Shown here: one piece after another, positions 48,240 to 60,539 of the stretch
Numbering within the stretch: position 1 is the stretch's first letter
How the letters are laid out: every line of letters starts with the position of its first letter
Origin: Homalodisca vitripennis
Taxonomy: Eukaryota; Arthropoda; Insecta; Hemiptera; Cicadellidae
NCBI RefSeq assembly: GCF_021130785.1
Contig: NW_025778004.1
Location: 1 to 64,000, forward strand
Direction: 5' to 3'
Length of the DNA stretch: 64,000 bases
The notes under the pieces: model-generated
What the model saw: only the letters and a program-made list of their open reading frames with translations
Told to the model about the DNA's origin: nothing
The model's database searches: none
Translations under genes and position numbers: made by a program

Positions 48240-50020
48240 TTAATTTATAAGATAAGGAAATTATTACTAACACATGATAATAAATCGACATAAAGAAATA
48301 TCTCACAATGTAACAGTTTTGCCTATTGAGACACTCGCTTATTAAATGCGTTTTTGGAAAGGTCCAAAAAGCAAAACTTAAGTACCGGTATATTATAAGA
48401 TAGTATAATATTCAAATTCGTTTATTTACTGCCATCTATACGAGTATAAATAGCATATCGTACTTGTCATTACTATTTAACCCTACTACGACAAATGGTA
48501 TTTATTTGTGGATATACCAAATACTAGAATACATTTTGTTCTGTACCACGGTTAGCGGCAAAATATTTTATTTTTAAATTGGAAGTTAGTTACATGAAAC
48601 CTTGTGGGCAATTCTTTAAAATTCTAATACGCAGACTTTTTTGTATCTAAGTAATAAACGTATGAAATGTAATATGTCCAATAGGGTTAGCGTGATTATT
48701 ACAAATCTAAAAGTTTGGATTTAAAATATAAACTCAAATATGATTAGTGAAGCATTAAAGTTGTTTTATTTGATATATTGGTTTTTAGAAATTCAAAACT
48801 ACACTATTGTATACTAATTAGCAATAGTATAAAATGTCAATTCTAATAGTTTTCCCTACATCTTGTATCTAAACACTATTATTGTAGCATAAATATCGTA
48901 AATTTAGACATGTAAGTATCTCATTATAACCTTTCTAATTTTGTTTTAATTCACTTGTTTGTCACATTAAAATGTACGTGTTGGGTAATCAGATAATAAG
49001 CGTTTTGTTTAGTGTTATTAATAGGTGTGACGTCAGCAATATAAGGGACAGGTGAAACGAAAGCAGCAGTGTACGTAAAATATTATTTTATATCCATGGA
49101 AACAACGTAACATTTACAATTTAATGTTTTTAAATAATTCTAAAGTGTTATGTTACTGCATTTTTAAACTTCGTTCAACTCACAGCCAGTCGAGGAAGTA
49201 GCACCAGGAACACGATATCATGGCCATAAGCAGGACCAGGAACTTACAAGGATGAGTTACTTTAATTCAATATTAATCACAGATTTACTCACTATTTTTC
49301 GTTACCAAAAGCAGTTTACATCCTAGTTTAGCTCGTATTATTTACAACACAAAATACCAGAATATTTCATATGTAGTGCTAAAAATTACTAATTAAAATA
49401 TAGTTTAATAAACTTAATTGTTGTGTTTTTGTGTAAAAGCTACTAATTTGTGTTTGATGCTATGTATAATCCTCTTAGTACCCAAATAGTACAGGGAGAA
49501 TCAGATTACATGATTTGGTACGAGTCAGTCACTAACATATATTGGAAGTTTTCTAGTAGTTTTATAAAAAATATATATAACTGTTAAAGAGAAACATTTT
49601 GTTACTTGTATTTTCCAGCAATCTTTCTAGCATTTTCAGTGAGCAAGATATGCGTAATGAGTTTAAATTAGTCAATGCTTTTTATTTGACACATACAAAC
49701 TTTAACTCATTTTTGTTTAAATGTTATTCAATAATTAAAAACTTACTTCCAAATAATTTTGAAACTAATATGTTCTGGAAGTTTTAACTCATTCTAATAG
49801 TTATAGAAACTCACGCCAGAGTTCTCTTTCGCAGTACAAGATATAATAACGGGCATATTTCAATTATACAGTACAAGGAATGTCTAATTCGATTATATTC
49901 TAACATTTAAATTTCCTCTTTGTAACTGATAATAATGAAATTTCTCTTTCATGACGAAATAAAATAAGAAGTTTTGGGGAATAATGTGTCAGCTAAACAT
50001 CTAAAATCAAGAGGGCACCC
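48240..50020 (+). repeat. Long complex repeat, copy F
   Basis: GCCTATTGAGACACTCGC (48,321-48,338) opens alignment to copy B. Then come AGATAA (48,991) and TGACGTCA (49,028), TATATCCATGGAAACAACGT (49,089-49,108), TTCAACTCACAGCCAGTCGA (49,173-49,192), AGGAACACGATATCATGG (49,206), the core AGCAGGACCAGGAACTTACA (49,229-49,248) then AGGATGAGTTAC, CCCAAATAGTACAGGGAGAA (49,481-49,500), the TAGTTATAGAAACTCACGCC module (about 49,797-49,816) and GAGGGCACCCTGCTGG (50,011-50,026). It is one of the two best-kept copies together with B. Confidence 0.85.
48991..49035 (+). promoter_or_regulatory. Promoter-like module in copy F: GATA site plus CRE
   Basis: AGATAA at 48,991-48,996 lies in GGGTAATCAGATAATAAGCG, and the full CRE TGACGTCA at 49,028-49,035, an offset of 37 bases exactly as in copy B. 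CAGCAATATAAGGGACAGGT follows, with a TATAAG string. Evidence is motif conservation between two diverged copies only. Confidence 0.4.
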
Positions 50021-50412
50021 TGCTGGTGTGCTGAATAACCGTAGCATGTGCTGAAAATGCCCCCAGCCACATAGCCCTTCGTTGTTATCATCAACCCTAC
50101 CCAGAACAAGCCTCCTTACAGCCCTTGACATAGCTCTGTGTGATTTTGTTTTATTCCATTGACTGAAAAGAGAGCTGGAAGGAAAACACTGGGAGTCAGT
50201 GGGGAACATCCAAGCTGAAGTTATAAGGCTCCTGAGAGGCATTCCAGTCGAGGAGTTCCAGCGTCCTTTCTAAGCGTGCAGAATTGTCTACGCTGGTGTA
50301 TTGATGCAGAAAGAGAATATGTTAAAGTATATTGTTTATTTACACCAAACGCATGAATAAATCAGTTTTGTTTTTTTAGAAAATGATCATTACTTTCATA
50401 ACGCACCCTGTA
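50021..50412 (-). mobile_element. DNA-transposon remnant ending CGCACCCTGTAT
   Basis: CGCACCCTGTAT (50,402-50,413) is the minus-strand form of a TACAGGGTG transposon end. Inside, the minus frame at 49,949-50,242 contains SQWNKTKSHRAMSRAVRR and GRVDDNNEGLCGWGHF, which have the flavour of antisense reading through a widespread insect transposon; I do not assign a protein. The fragment directly follows the last module of copy F. Confidence 0.4.
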
Positions 50413-50622
50413 TCCTCATGTCTCAACAGGTGTCTCTACAGGTGTCTGAACTGACACGATCCAAAAGCACAATGGAGCTACTTAGTCTTCAATAACGCAG
50501 ATATGGTGGGAAAGGCTGATTCAAGGTGTATGTTGAGTTTAGCTCCATTTAAACTTCCTCTTAGTGCAGCGTATACAATCTGATGCTCTTGCAGACTTCT
50601 TACATCTCGATTTATGTTTCGT

Positions 50623-50931
50623 CTAAAGGAATAAAAAAATGGTCAGCGACGAAAACGCAACACATTCACAACATCCACTACCATCCTCAATGAACCATCT
50701 CTTCTCACCATATCTGTGTAATTTTTGGAAGATTTTCTTGCACATAAGGTTTGCTTGAGTGGAGGACGATGTATTCCAGTTGCTGAACGTAAGAGGAAGG
50801 TAAATAGAAGCTAAATTCAACACTCTCATAGAATCAGCTTCCAACCATAGCTGCGTTACTGTATTTGATTTTAGTGCATAGCAATCAAACAGATCTGACT
50901 GAGAGTTAGCAAATATGTTAGGCTGTTGCAT
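50623..50931 (-). CDS. Orphan 102-codon frame, function unknown
   Basis: This minus-strand frame from ATG at 50,931 to a stop at 50,623 lies in a segment (about 50,420-50,940) with more balanced composition than its neighbours. It holds YALKSNTVTQLWLEADSMRV, LIMCKKIF-like and CCEC stretches. There is no recognised domain, no signal peptide and no partner frame nearby. It could be one exon of a decayed gene, part of a mobile element, or chance. The paired cysteines near the C-terminus (GSGCCECVAF) are the only distinctive feature. Confidence 0.2.
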   Translation of the reverse strand: MQQPNIFANSQSDLFDCYALKSNTVTQLWLEADSMRVLNLASIYLPLTFSNWNTSSSTQANLMCKKIFQKLHRYGEKRWFIEDGSGCCECVAFSSLTIFLFL

Positions 50932-50939
50932 ATAACCAC

Positions 50940-52600
50940 GGTAGAATAATTAAAATACATTAATTAAGACATATGTTAATAAACTCTAAACTATCATTTG
51001 AAATTTCACTGACACTTTTATTCATAGAGTTAAAGCAAGTCATAACATAGCCTATGATGAAAGTTATTGGCAATATATGACAAGCATGACATTTCTACAT
51101 ATATAATAATGAATTATATGATGGTGTTTCCCAACCTTGGAATTAGTCTGAGCAAGCTAATCACTTAGTAAGCTCACACAATTTCTCTTTTTCCCCGTCG
51201 ATGTAAACATTTATTTCTCTATGATTGTCTGTATATCTGAAAATTCCTCCCATTAAGTTTCAAGCTACCAAGCAGTAACAATTGAAGTCCATAGTGTAGT
51301 GCCCATTCCCAATGCATTATTTTAAGGCTAGTATTGAAAAGATTAACTGCAAAGGAATTATAATACTAATGTCAAAAACCTTTACATACACTCATCCAGT
51401 TGTGGTGCATAGATCGAATAACTGAAAAATGTTGGGACATGGATTTTGCTGGGAATAATTTTCGTGAAAACTACAGACGTTATATCCTTGAGAATTTGAT
51501 TCTTTCTCGCCTTAGTCTGACAAGAACAGGAACTTACCAGAGCCATGTCAGTGATTAAAACGGAACAGACAGGACAAAAATGTTATGCCAAATATTCAGG
51601 ACCTTGATGGATTCGCCCTAACAGACAGGTGGCGATAAAGATTTTTCTAAACCAAACTTGTCTCTTGCTGAATATCGCCTTCCATAAAGTTAATCCTAAC
51701 TTTGAACCTCCACATCCTGAACTACATGGATCCAAGTGTCTACAAACGAATCATAGAGAAATGAGGATTTACCACAAGCCCCTTAATAAAAAAATTACAA
51801 GGAGTGACTTAGAACTCTAACGTAAAACCATAAGACAATTACTGCTCAGAATATTAATTGGTATATAATGTCTCCAGGAGATGTTTTGCCATTTTCTCTT
51901 GGAAAATAAATTAAGAATTACCTCTGTCAATGATTTTCTTCACAAAGCTCATTCAATGTGAAGATTGTTATCTAATAGTTGCATTAGTGTCAAAAGTATT
52001 TGTTTTATATTATATTCTACTGGCTAATGTAATGATTAAGCAGTATTACGATATATAATCATTTGTTTGTAATTTAAGTATATTTAAACGAAAATTTTTC
52101 GTATGCGAGAGAAAACCTGCCTAAAAATGACATTATAGAAAACACTTTTTTTACGTTATTGGAGTAGTGTCGTATAATTTTTCCAAGTTACAAAACCGTT
52201 TACTAATAAAAATGCAAATTTCTTACCTCAGTTTCCAAGAACTGATGGAAAAGCAAGTAATTTAACGTCTGTGTTATACCGTGTATTATTTGCTTAGTTG
52301 TTTAAGATTCAATGCATAACCATACAAACGTAAGGTGTATTTAGCTACAAGTGTTTAAAGCTATAAGTATAACACGTACTAATTTCAATAATAAAGCTTG
52401 AAGTTAAAGGACACATGATACATAGCTTTGGAAATCTAAATAATTTTTTATATTTGTTTATAAATAAATATAAACGTACCACGTAGTTATAAAACACTAT
52501 TTTGGACTTTTAGTAACAAGACATCTTTTTTTTAAATTAGCACTTGGTTAATACAGAGTTTCCTATACTAGTTGTCAGATTAAGAGCCATATTCGGATTT
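50940..52600. other. AT-rich stretch with no gene seen
   Basis: The 63-codon plus frame at 51,629-51,820 and the segment around 51,400-51,620 (GGACATGGATTTTGCTGGGA, TCAGTGATTAAAACGGAACA) are of moderate GC content and may be element debris. Nothing else is recognised. Confidence 0.45.
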
Positions 52601-53130
52601 AATTCAGTTAAAAAATAAAAAAATGTTCGAAAAGTAATATATACAAATGTCCAATCGACACCGAGTTCCCTTTGTTGCTGCAGGGCTGTGTAGTAATGCG
52701 TAATTAATACAGAGCTCAAACCCTTCCCTTAGGACCTGTCACACTAGGGCACGCTGAGAACGTCTAATGACCAAGGTTGGAGTAAAAATATAAAGATTAG
52801 TAACTAATTGTGTTTCACAAAGAACTATTTACATATTTAAAGTGTCTTAGGTTACATTTTGTGAAAATTTGAGTGTTTAACAACATTGATAGCATATACT
52901 TGGCTTGAAAATGCCTAATTTAGTCTGTCCATATCATTTGGCTGACATATTTTTGATAAAAATAGCGCTTAATATTTTGTTTACTTCGTTCGTTGTAACA
53001 TTTAATACGACGGATAATTTTTCATAAGGATTATTTTAGGACGAAATATTTCGTTACTTTGACGAAACTCTACGTTGTTTGCTTGTACTTGTAAATTTTT
53101 GGCCACTAGACTAGAAAATAAGCACAAATA
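52600..53130 (+). repeat. Duplicated block matching 18.4-18.9 kb
   Basis: GCAGGGCTGTGTAGTAATGC (52,680-52,699), AATTAATACAGAGCTC and GGAGTAAAAATATAAAGATT align in order with 18,463-18,580. Here the block directly precedes copy G. At 18.4 kb it precedes AT-rich sequence and then an interspersed repeat. Confidence 0.55.
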
Positions 53131-53219
53131 AATCTTGTGGTTGTGTATACAATTATAAAGGAACGACACTTGCGTAGGATAACTTATGGACTCTTATTAA
53201 AGGAACAGCTGATATTTCT

Positions 53220-53900
53220 CCTACAGAAGTACACATCGAAATGTCTTATATCCATGGAAACAACGGTAGAAATTTTCGGTATATTTAAATGTATTGAACT
53301 GTTCAGTAGTATATTCAAAATTCACTCTAATCGCAGCATCTCGGAAAACCACCGATCAAGGAACACGATGTGAGGCTCAGAGAGAGGACCAGTACCTACA
53401 GTGAGTTATTTTTATTTTTCATAGGTCATAGTTTCTGCTCTCACTATCTCTTGATATCAACAGTACGTAGTTTAGCCTATTTTTATCGCCAATTTATCGC
53501 AGCATAAATAACATAACTAGTGCATTTATTATGGTTTAAGTAAATAATAACCTATAAAAATATATTCTAAAAATATTAACGCGATTAAAAGTAAACGGAA
53601 ATTTATATTTGCTAATCTTTTCATCACTTATATCTTGCATTGGTATGATTATTATGCAAAATAAATCCCTCTGGTATGTTCTCCGTAAAAGCTAAGGTAC
53701 TTTTTCAGTACAATTTGCTCTGTGGGCTGTTTCTAATTACAGGGTACTTAAAGCGTGCATGCAGAATCGGCAGAATTCTTAATCTGATTCATACAGATGA
53801 TAGATTCAAAGAATCTGTTTAGAAAACCATTTTCTTAGCGATTTCTCACAGCTATCTTCCCCGTATTCAGAAGTAGCATTCATATTAACAATGAGTTCGA
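53220..53900 (+). repeat. Long complex repeat, copy G
   Basis: TATATCCATGGAAACAACGG (53,247-53,266), AAGGAACACGATGTGAGGCT (53,358-53,377), the core AGAGAGGACCAGTACCTACA (53,381-53,400) then GTGAGTTATTTTTATTTTTC, ATCGCAGCATAAATAACATA, and CAGGGTACTTAAAGCGTGCA then TGCAGAATCGG (about 53,740-53,770). Only here does the core junction read ACA-GTGAGT, which fits a splice-donor consensus; other copies lack the GT. Confidence 0.75.
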
Positions 53901-54560
53901 AGTAGTCTATAATAACGTATTAATACTAAGGATATTAACTTTCTGTCATATAATAGAAATGACTTCTTGTTTAAACGCTGTAAATATATTTGCTTCATTT
54001 ATATTGCTAACTGTTATTAAATTTTAAAAATTCAAAAAGACAATTAAATATTTACAATGTTGCTAAATCACGTAATAAACGGCCAACATTACAAGTCACT
54101 TAATAAAGAGTTGACGCTAAATTTATAGATGAAATGTTGACTTCTTGGAAATAAAACAAAATTGAACGTAAACTGTAAATTTAAAGTTTAAAAAATTTTA
54201 AAATAGTTATAATTCAATGGACATGAATTAACTCAGAGTATAGAAGGATACACGATTAAATGTTTACATTTTAAAAGCATTTGCCTTAAAACGTTTAACA
54301 GGGCCAGCGATCTATTCCACCTTATTTCTATCGTAGCTACTTACGACACTATTCATTCATAATTGGTGATTTATTTTACTTCTATTTGTATGAATGTGGC
54401 TCAGCCATCAGTTTGTCTTACTGCAGATAAACATGTTTAATTGGGTGGGCTTTATCTGTAACAAACTAGACTAAACTTGTGATTTGTTATTGTTGTTCTA
54501 ATTTACAGAACATAGCATAAAATATCATATAAACTAAACTTTTACAGCTACTTAAATTAA

Positions 54561-54837
54561 AAAGTAACTACACTTAACTATTAAACCATAAAAAATTGTA
54601 ATTGCAATAATTTACTTAAATGTATGATACATTCTCATTGCAGATTAGACTATCAACCTACATATGCGCCGGTAATTAAGATTTTTATTTAAGATCAGAA
54701 AGTAACTACACTTAACTATTAAACCACAAAAAAGTTTTAATTGCAATAATTTACGTAAATGCATGATACATTATCATTGTAGATTAGATTATCAACCTGC
54801 ATATGCGCCGGTATTTAAGATTTTTATTTAAGAACAT
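54561..54837. repeat. Tandem duplication, 138-bp period
   Basis: Two units (54,561-54,698 and 54,699-54,837) begin AAAGTAACTACACTTAACTA and contain ATATGCGCCGGTA and AAGATTTTTATTTAAGA. They differ at only about a tenth of positions, so the duplication is younger than the A-K repeat family. Confidence 0.9.
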
Positions 54838-55730
54838 AAAGAAAATTCCTAGTATTTTTGTATTTAGAAGGCATAGTAAAATGGTTGAGCTTGATAGTTT
54901 TTTTAAAGATTCCGATTCTATTAAATATTTCTATTTTCAACATTCGGAAGAAAATGTTTAAATAATTTTTATAAACACATGAAGGTCGTTTGATCCTACC
55001 AACTTTGGGTTATTGTTCGCTTTTCTACGTTAAAAGTTATATATTTTGTTGAATTTGTTTGGTGTACTGTGTAATAAAATTAGAATTGATTTATTTATGT
55101 TTAAATTAAAAATATTCCTGACTTATTGTCATGGAAAAATAAAATAAATATAATGTAATGTAATGTAGGGTTTTATATTTATTTCCTGTCATGTTCAGTT
55201 TATCAAGATGGTTACATTTTTTAATTTTATGGTAGTAATATTACAGATACTCTGTAAATATTTTGTAATGCAATTATTTAAAATAAAAATATTAAATTTT
55301 AGAAGCAAATAGAGTTCAAACTGTTTACTTTCAAAACAATCAATTCAAATGGTAGCTTACATGGAATGCCTCGCATTTTTTTTTACTTGATTTTTATTTG
55401 TTTAATGGATTATTAGTAAAAGTCCGGTAACTTTTAACCAAACAGTAAAAGATTTTTTATCAAAAGAACTGTAGTATGCTGTTTTTAAGGTATGTTTCCA
55501 GTATCTTGTACATCTTAAATAATTTTTTATGATTCGTCCACAACCTATTTCACAAAGGTTGAGTTCTTGTTATTTATTTAAGCCCTTGAAAAAATATATC
55601 TATGAAGTAATTTTATTCAATAGGAAGTTGTGTCCAGAGCCAAGAGTAATGTGTGATTGACATGTAAACTTCTATAATATACACGCTTTTGTTGGATTCT
55701 CAAAACGTAATCTGGAATACGCTAATCTCA
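54838..55730. other. AT-rich spacer
   Basis: No gene seen. Contains short TAATG repeats (about 55,150-55,167). Confidence 0.5.
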
Positions 55731-57720
55731 TCAGTGGAGTTAGCTTTCTAGATAATGGCGTGTGTTATGAGTATCAATGTTTTTTATTTCTATGTTTTTC
55801 TATCTACACATGGACCCATTGCCTTTTAATTCGGATATACAGCGAATAACATATTGGTTTAGCTCTTCGGTAAATGCATACACAACGATTGAATACGTTA
55901 ATAAAAGTATAGAGTATTTAATCATAAAAGCAATAGTATTAATTTTTAATCATTACAAACATTTTATAGCTGTTAATGGTATTCTTCAAACTAAAGAAGA
56001 ATTTGTGAATCGATTAGTTTTATGTCTAGTTCTTAAAAAATAATATGTACCAAATGTTACAATAAATTTATGACCTACCTTAATTCAGTAAAGACCCTTA
56101 AATTTTTATTACATAAAACATTAATATATATGAGAGTCAAGTGTAGCAAAATGTTATAAATTTATAATGCGTTTTCTTAATAGAGGGTATAATTGTCGTG
56201 AAAGCCTTTACGCCCTGTGCAGATATTATCAGATGTCCCTTCAAGCCCAAAATCGAGTTTATAACAGCTCTTTATATATAAGCTTCTCTAACATTGTTAT
56301 TGTTATACTAAACAATACCGCATCTCTATTTAAACATGTGTCACAGTTTATATTTTTTATATTAAACGTAATATAAATGTCACAGCCGCAACCTGCTAAA
56401 CAATAATAAAATGATAAAAAGTCTAACTAAAGGAGAGAACTTTAATCAAATCCATGAAATGTTTTCAGTTCCAGCTATACTAATAAGCAATAACATGACA
56501 TATCGAATAGTGTGCCTGGATCTAAACTATGATAATTTACCACGTAGAAATTAATTTAAGACAGGTAACAAACCATGTTTGTCTCTATAGTATTATTTAT
56601 TAAATGATAATAGTAATCATCGCGTAAACAAGGAAGTGGATGTAAAACCGAAATAAAAAGAATTATAAATTAAATTATAAATTAACATAATAAGGTGAAT
56701 TTTACACAACAGAGCACATATTAATAATGTTTAATAACTATACAAATAACAAAGGACAGTTACTACATATCTTTCGATGAATTCGATAGTGTTATTTACA
56801 AAATTTTGAACTCTCACCACGTGGAATTGAGAAACAAGACCAGGAACAAGTGGCCAAAAGCTTAATGACAACCTTTTTTATTTTTCAGTTTAATTTTCAA
56901 AGCCGTTCAACAATCAGGAGGTTAAAAATATACTCTAGGAGTACGAATGGCGAACACCAAGATTGACACAATGACTTATATATGAGTTACTTTCTTTATT
57001 TACTATTTAAAGTTTGTTCTCTTACCATTATTCATACCCAATCAGTTTATATAATAGCTTTAGCTATTATTAATCACAGAAAAAAACTATTGAAATAATT
57101 CCTACAGAATTATATCTCGTTTACAATTAACAGGATTTTAATCTGTAAAGAATTTTGGGAGTTTATTTTCTTGCTTAATGATGGTTGTCTTAATCAACCA
57201 ATATCTTTTGTATGTTTTGTAGGCAAATAGGAGGAACTTGTGATTTATGGTTTTAAATCCTTCAGTCCTCTAAGTGTACAAACAAAATCAATTCACAATC
57301 ATTTTCCATACATTATTCAAATGTGTTAAGATCCGTTCATATATTATTATTTTTAAATTCTCTGATATATTTATAGTTAAGCCAAGTAATACTACATCTA
57401 TATTTAAATAATTTTTACAGTTTGAATATTTTTAATCGAAAAATAAGTTCAAGTACATGAGGGTAATCAATGTTAACCACGAAATAAGTAAGGAAGGTTA
57501 AGCTAGCGTGACAATCCTATCATGGTTTCTTTATTGCAGAATGGTTATAGAAATAGTTAGACATGTGGTCATCCATAGGATTTTATAATTTTTTACAGTT
57601 CAAAACTATTTGAAAAATTAAATAGAGTTAAACTTAACCCTCATGCTCACGTCAATAGAAACAGATCTTTGATTAATAGCTTAGCCATACAGTAAATTGT
57701 TTTCCTTAAAGAACTATAGT
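55730..57720 (+). repeat. Long complex repeat, copy H
   Basis: Collinear with copy D: GCTTTCTAGATAATGGCGTG (about 55,743-55,762) and TTATGAGTATCAATG; TACGCCCTGTGCAGATATTA (56,209-56,228); TACTAAACAATACCG; ATAACATGACATATCGAATA (56,490-56,509); AACAAGACCAGGAACAAGTG (56,832-56,851); CTCTAGGAGTACGAATGGC (56,933); ATGACTTATATATGAGTTAC (56,971-56,990); CGTTTACAATTAACAGGATT (about 57,118); and AACTTGTGATTTATGGTTTT (57,236-57,255). The CCATGGAAACAAC block is degraded to ACTATACAAATAACAAAG. The frames at 55,777-56,043 and 56,167-56,376 lie within these noncoding modules and are not kept in D. Confidence 0.8.
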
Positions 57721-57799
57721 ATCTCCTTGAAAATTCAAATTTATTTAGGGTTCTTGAATTAGATATATCAAAGTGAAAACATAAAATGTATGAAAGTCT

Positions 57800-58870
57800 T
57801 ATTTGTTGTAGATATACTAGTAAGCAATTACATATCTCGAATAGTTGTGCATCTTTGACTCTATTAAGTATGTAAATGTAATCAGATAACAAGTGGTTTA
57901 ATGCCAGTGGTGTTCATAATGTAAACAAGTATAGGTGAAAACCAAAATAGAACCTTTTGAAACATACGCAACAGTATAAATCATGAAACCAACAAGTGAC
58001 ATATAATATAAAGTTTTTCAATAAATTCCAAAGTTTTGTTCACATTATTAGTCAAGCATCACCAAAGACAATATGTGAAGGCCAGAAGCTTAACACACAG
58101 GTCTGAGAATCTCCACCAGGATTACAATAACCAGTCCCAGGACCAGGACTTATAGATAAGTTACTTTTATTATTTACAAATAGATATTTTTTATACCCAG
58201 AACAGTGTAAATCACAGTTTTAGCGACTATTGTTCACAAGACAAATCACTACAATAGATCATATGTAATGATAACGCTTTTACAATTAAGTGAACTTGAA
58301 TTTTCAAGAGATTGAGTTTTATTTCTTTTTCCATAAAAAGAATCATAATCGACAAATAATCTTACTTTTTTTATAGAAACAACTTGTGATTTGGCTGTCA
58401 TTAATCCTTTTGTACCATAAGTATACAACAGAATAGGTTAGAAATGTCTTTTTTAAATATACTTGGTGAAATTTGTTTGACCTGTTCATAAATATTTGAC
58501 AACAAGCATTAAGATTACTCAGAGAATTATTTTCTTAGAGGTGTCTCAGCGATATTTTTAGAGAATATAGTAGGAAGGTAAATATTGGCAATAAGTAGAA
58601 ATAAGTTAATGCCAGTTGGCTTATAGATGCATTTCTGAACTTAATGGTAGGCCTATTTGATTGTTTCAGTTCAATTATTAAAAAAAAACGGAATTGTCTA
58701 AATTTCATAAGAAATATGGTCTCAAAATTTTCACTTTGTAATATTATTTACTGAAATTGCCACCCGAGCTCTCTTTCTCCTTAGAAGAGAAACAAAATAT
58801 TATCTTATGTGATATACTTATAGGAACATCCTATTAGATTACATTATAACCTTTACATATTAAATGTTAC
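57800..58870 (+). repeat. Long complex repeat, copy I
   Basis: TAGATATACTAGTAAGCAAT (57,811-57,830) and ATCTCGAATAG open the copy. They are followed by GTAATCAGATAACAAGTGGT (57,879-57,898) with AGATAA at 57,884, CCAGTCCCAGGACCAGGACT (58,131-58,150) then TATAGATAAGTTACTTTTAT, AACTTGTGATTTGGCTG (58,381), AGAGGTGTCTCAGCGATATT, and AATATGGTCTCAAAATTTTC (58,713-58,732) then GCCACCCGAGCTCTCTTTC. No CRE remains. Confidence 0.8.
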
Positions 58871-58899
58871 TAAAAATAATAGTCTTGTTTATTTTATGT

Positions 58900-59130
58900 C
58901 AATATATAATACATCACGGCGGAGAACCTTGGTGAACATATTTAAAATTATTGCAGGTTACGTTGTTTCGTATACTTTTAACAGCATTATTTTACCACAG
59001 TGGATGTGAAGGCTAGAAGTTTGAAATGGACCAGGATGTTTCATATTTCAGTTTTATATTAAACACGCAGGTCCAAATATCTCAAACAGGATTAACTACA
59101 CTACCTACCTCAAATACACGACTGAGAGTA
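58900..59130 (+). repeat. Partial copy I'
   Basis: TGTGAAGGCTAGAAGTTTGA (59,005-59,024), AATGGACCAGGATGTTTCAT (59,026-59,045), CACGCAGGTCCAAATATCTC and AAACAGGATTAACTACAC parallel the core and second core of copy I (58,073-58,140) with deletions. Confidence 0.55.
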
Positions 59131-59657
59131 TTTCAATTTTTTTTCTATTTTCTCCATGAAAGTTATTTTACTTTTATTATTAAATTAAAAATTTAAGTTT
59201 TACTTAATTTAACAAATTTACTATAGTTGGATTCAAAAACAGTCGAAAATGTGAGCGTGTAATTTTGAAAACATACTAAATTATTACAGTTTTTATTTCT
59301 GCATCTTATGCTCTAAACTTCATACCCTTCATAAAATTAAGATAGGGATTAGGAATGTTTGATCTGTTATGTGGTTCTATTACATTACTAGAGAAAATAA
59401 AATAAACTCTTTCATCGAATATTTACGACACATTTTAGACAATACTATTACATTATTACTTCTGTAATCGGCTAAACACCAGTTACGATTACTGAAAATA
59501 ACGTACCTGTACATATCAGTATAATGAGGCAAATCATTAACTTCATTCAAGCAGAAAAACATACACGTGCAGTGCTCTCAACCTAACCCAATCAACAGGT
59601 GATCAGTAAAAATATGTTTCCTATTAAAACGTATTTCCCATTTAAGAAAGGAAACAC

Positions 59658-59995
59658 CTACAAGGTGTTTGAAAAGTCTGGGTACGGCTTAATATTTTAC
59701 AAACCATAGCAGATAACATCTATAAACTTTGCACAGTGTCTTAATGCTATGTAAAAAAATTTTTCTTTGCTATTACCATGACCTGCCAAACACGGGGGGG
59801 ACGGCCCACAGAGGAAAACATGGAAATCTTAAATTAAAACATGGGTCGAGTGATTTTAAAGAGCTCACTTAGTAGAGTTGAATGCCGCAAACCGCATCTC
59901 AAAAGGTTTATCCAATCAGAAATGGCGGGGTGTTTTAAGTACACATTGTGAAGTACATTATGCGCTGCCATTTCATGTAAAATGAGTCAATATCG
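59658..59995. mobile_element. MITE-like element of the AAGGTGTTTGAAAAGTC type
   Basis: CAAGGTGTTTGAAAAGTCTG (about 59,660-59,679) then GGTACGGCTTAATATTTTAC is a terminus style seen in insect elements with an AGGGTGT(T/C)TGAAAAGTC end. The body is GC-richer (GACCTGCCAAACACGGGG, AACCGCATCTCAAAAGGTTT, AATGGCGGGGTG). There is no transposase frame. The right end is not resolved. Confidence 0.45.
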
Positions 59996-60224
59996 ATTTT
60001 TTAACTCTTTTTGCGTAGTTGATAAAGAATTTACAGCTGTTTGCGAGATCTATTTCCTCACTTATTTTGTAAAGCAATATCGTTAGCGTTTTAGAAGGAT
60101 AATTATTTAAAATTAATAAAAAACTAGTATGTACTAGCTGGGTAAATTAGTATTGCCTTAATAATTCATGTTAAATTGCTAAAAATCAATTACTATAAAT
60201 ACAGTGTTGTAAATTTTTGCAAGC

Positions 60225-60460
60225 AAATATATTCTATATCTTCGTATTCGTGCGGTTGGTTACTAAAACGTACACTAGAGCTCTCTTCTTTTGTAGAATA
60301 GATATTATAACATATCCAATTGAAGTGATAAGTAAGGGCGATGCAAATTTATATTTCATTGTTAACTTTAAATATTTAAAATTCTTACTGTAACTAGTAA
60401 TAACTAAAATTCTGTTTCATGAATAAATAAATAAGTCTTTGTCATGATTCAAATGTTTAT
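60225..60460 (+). repeat. Isolated 3' module of the complex repeat
   Basis: GGTTGGTTACTAAAACGTAC, ACTAGAGCTCTCTTCTTTTG, CAATTGAAGTGATAAGT and TTACTGTAACTAGTAATAAC match the 3' modules of copies D, E and I. No core is present directly upstream of it here. Confidence 0.65.
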
Positions 60461-60539
60461 TAAAAATTTATTTTTCAAATTTTATTGTGATTAATTTAAC
60501 TTTGATCTTTATTGTATTCAATTGTCCTGAAAACATAAT

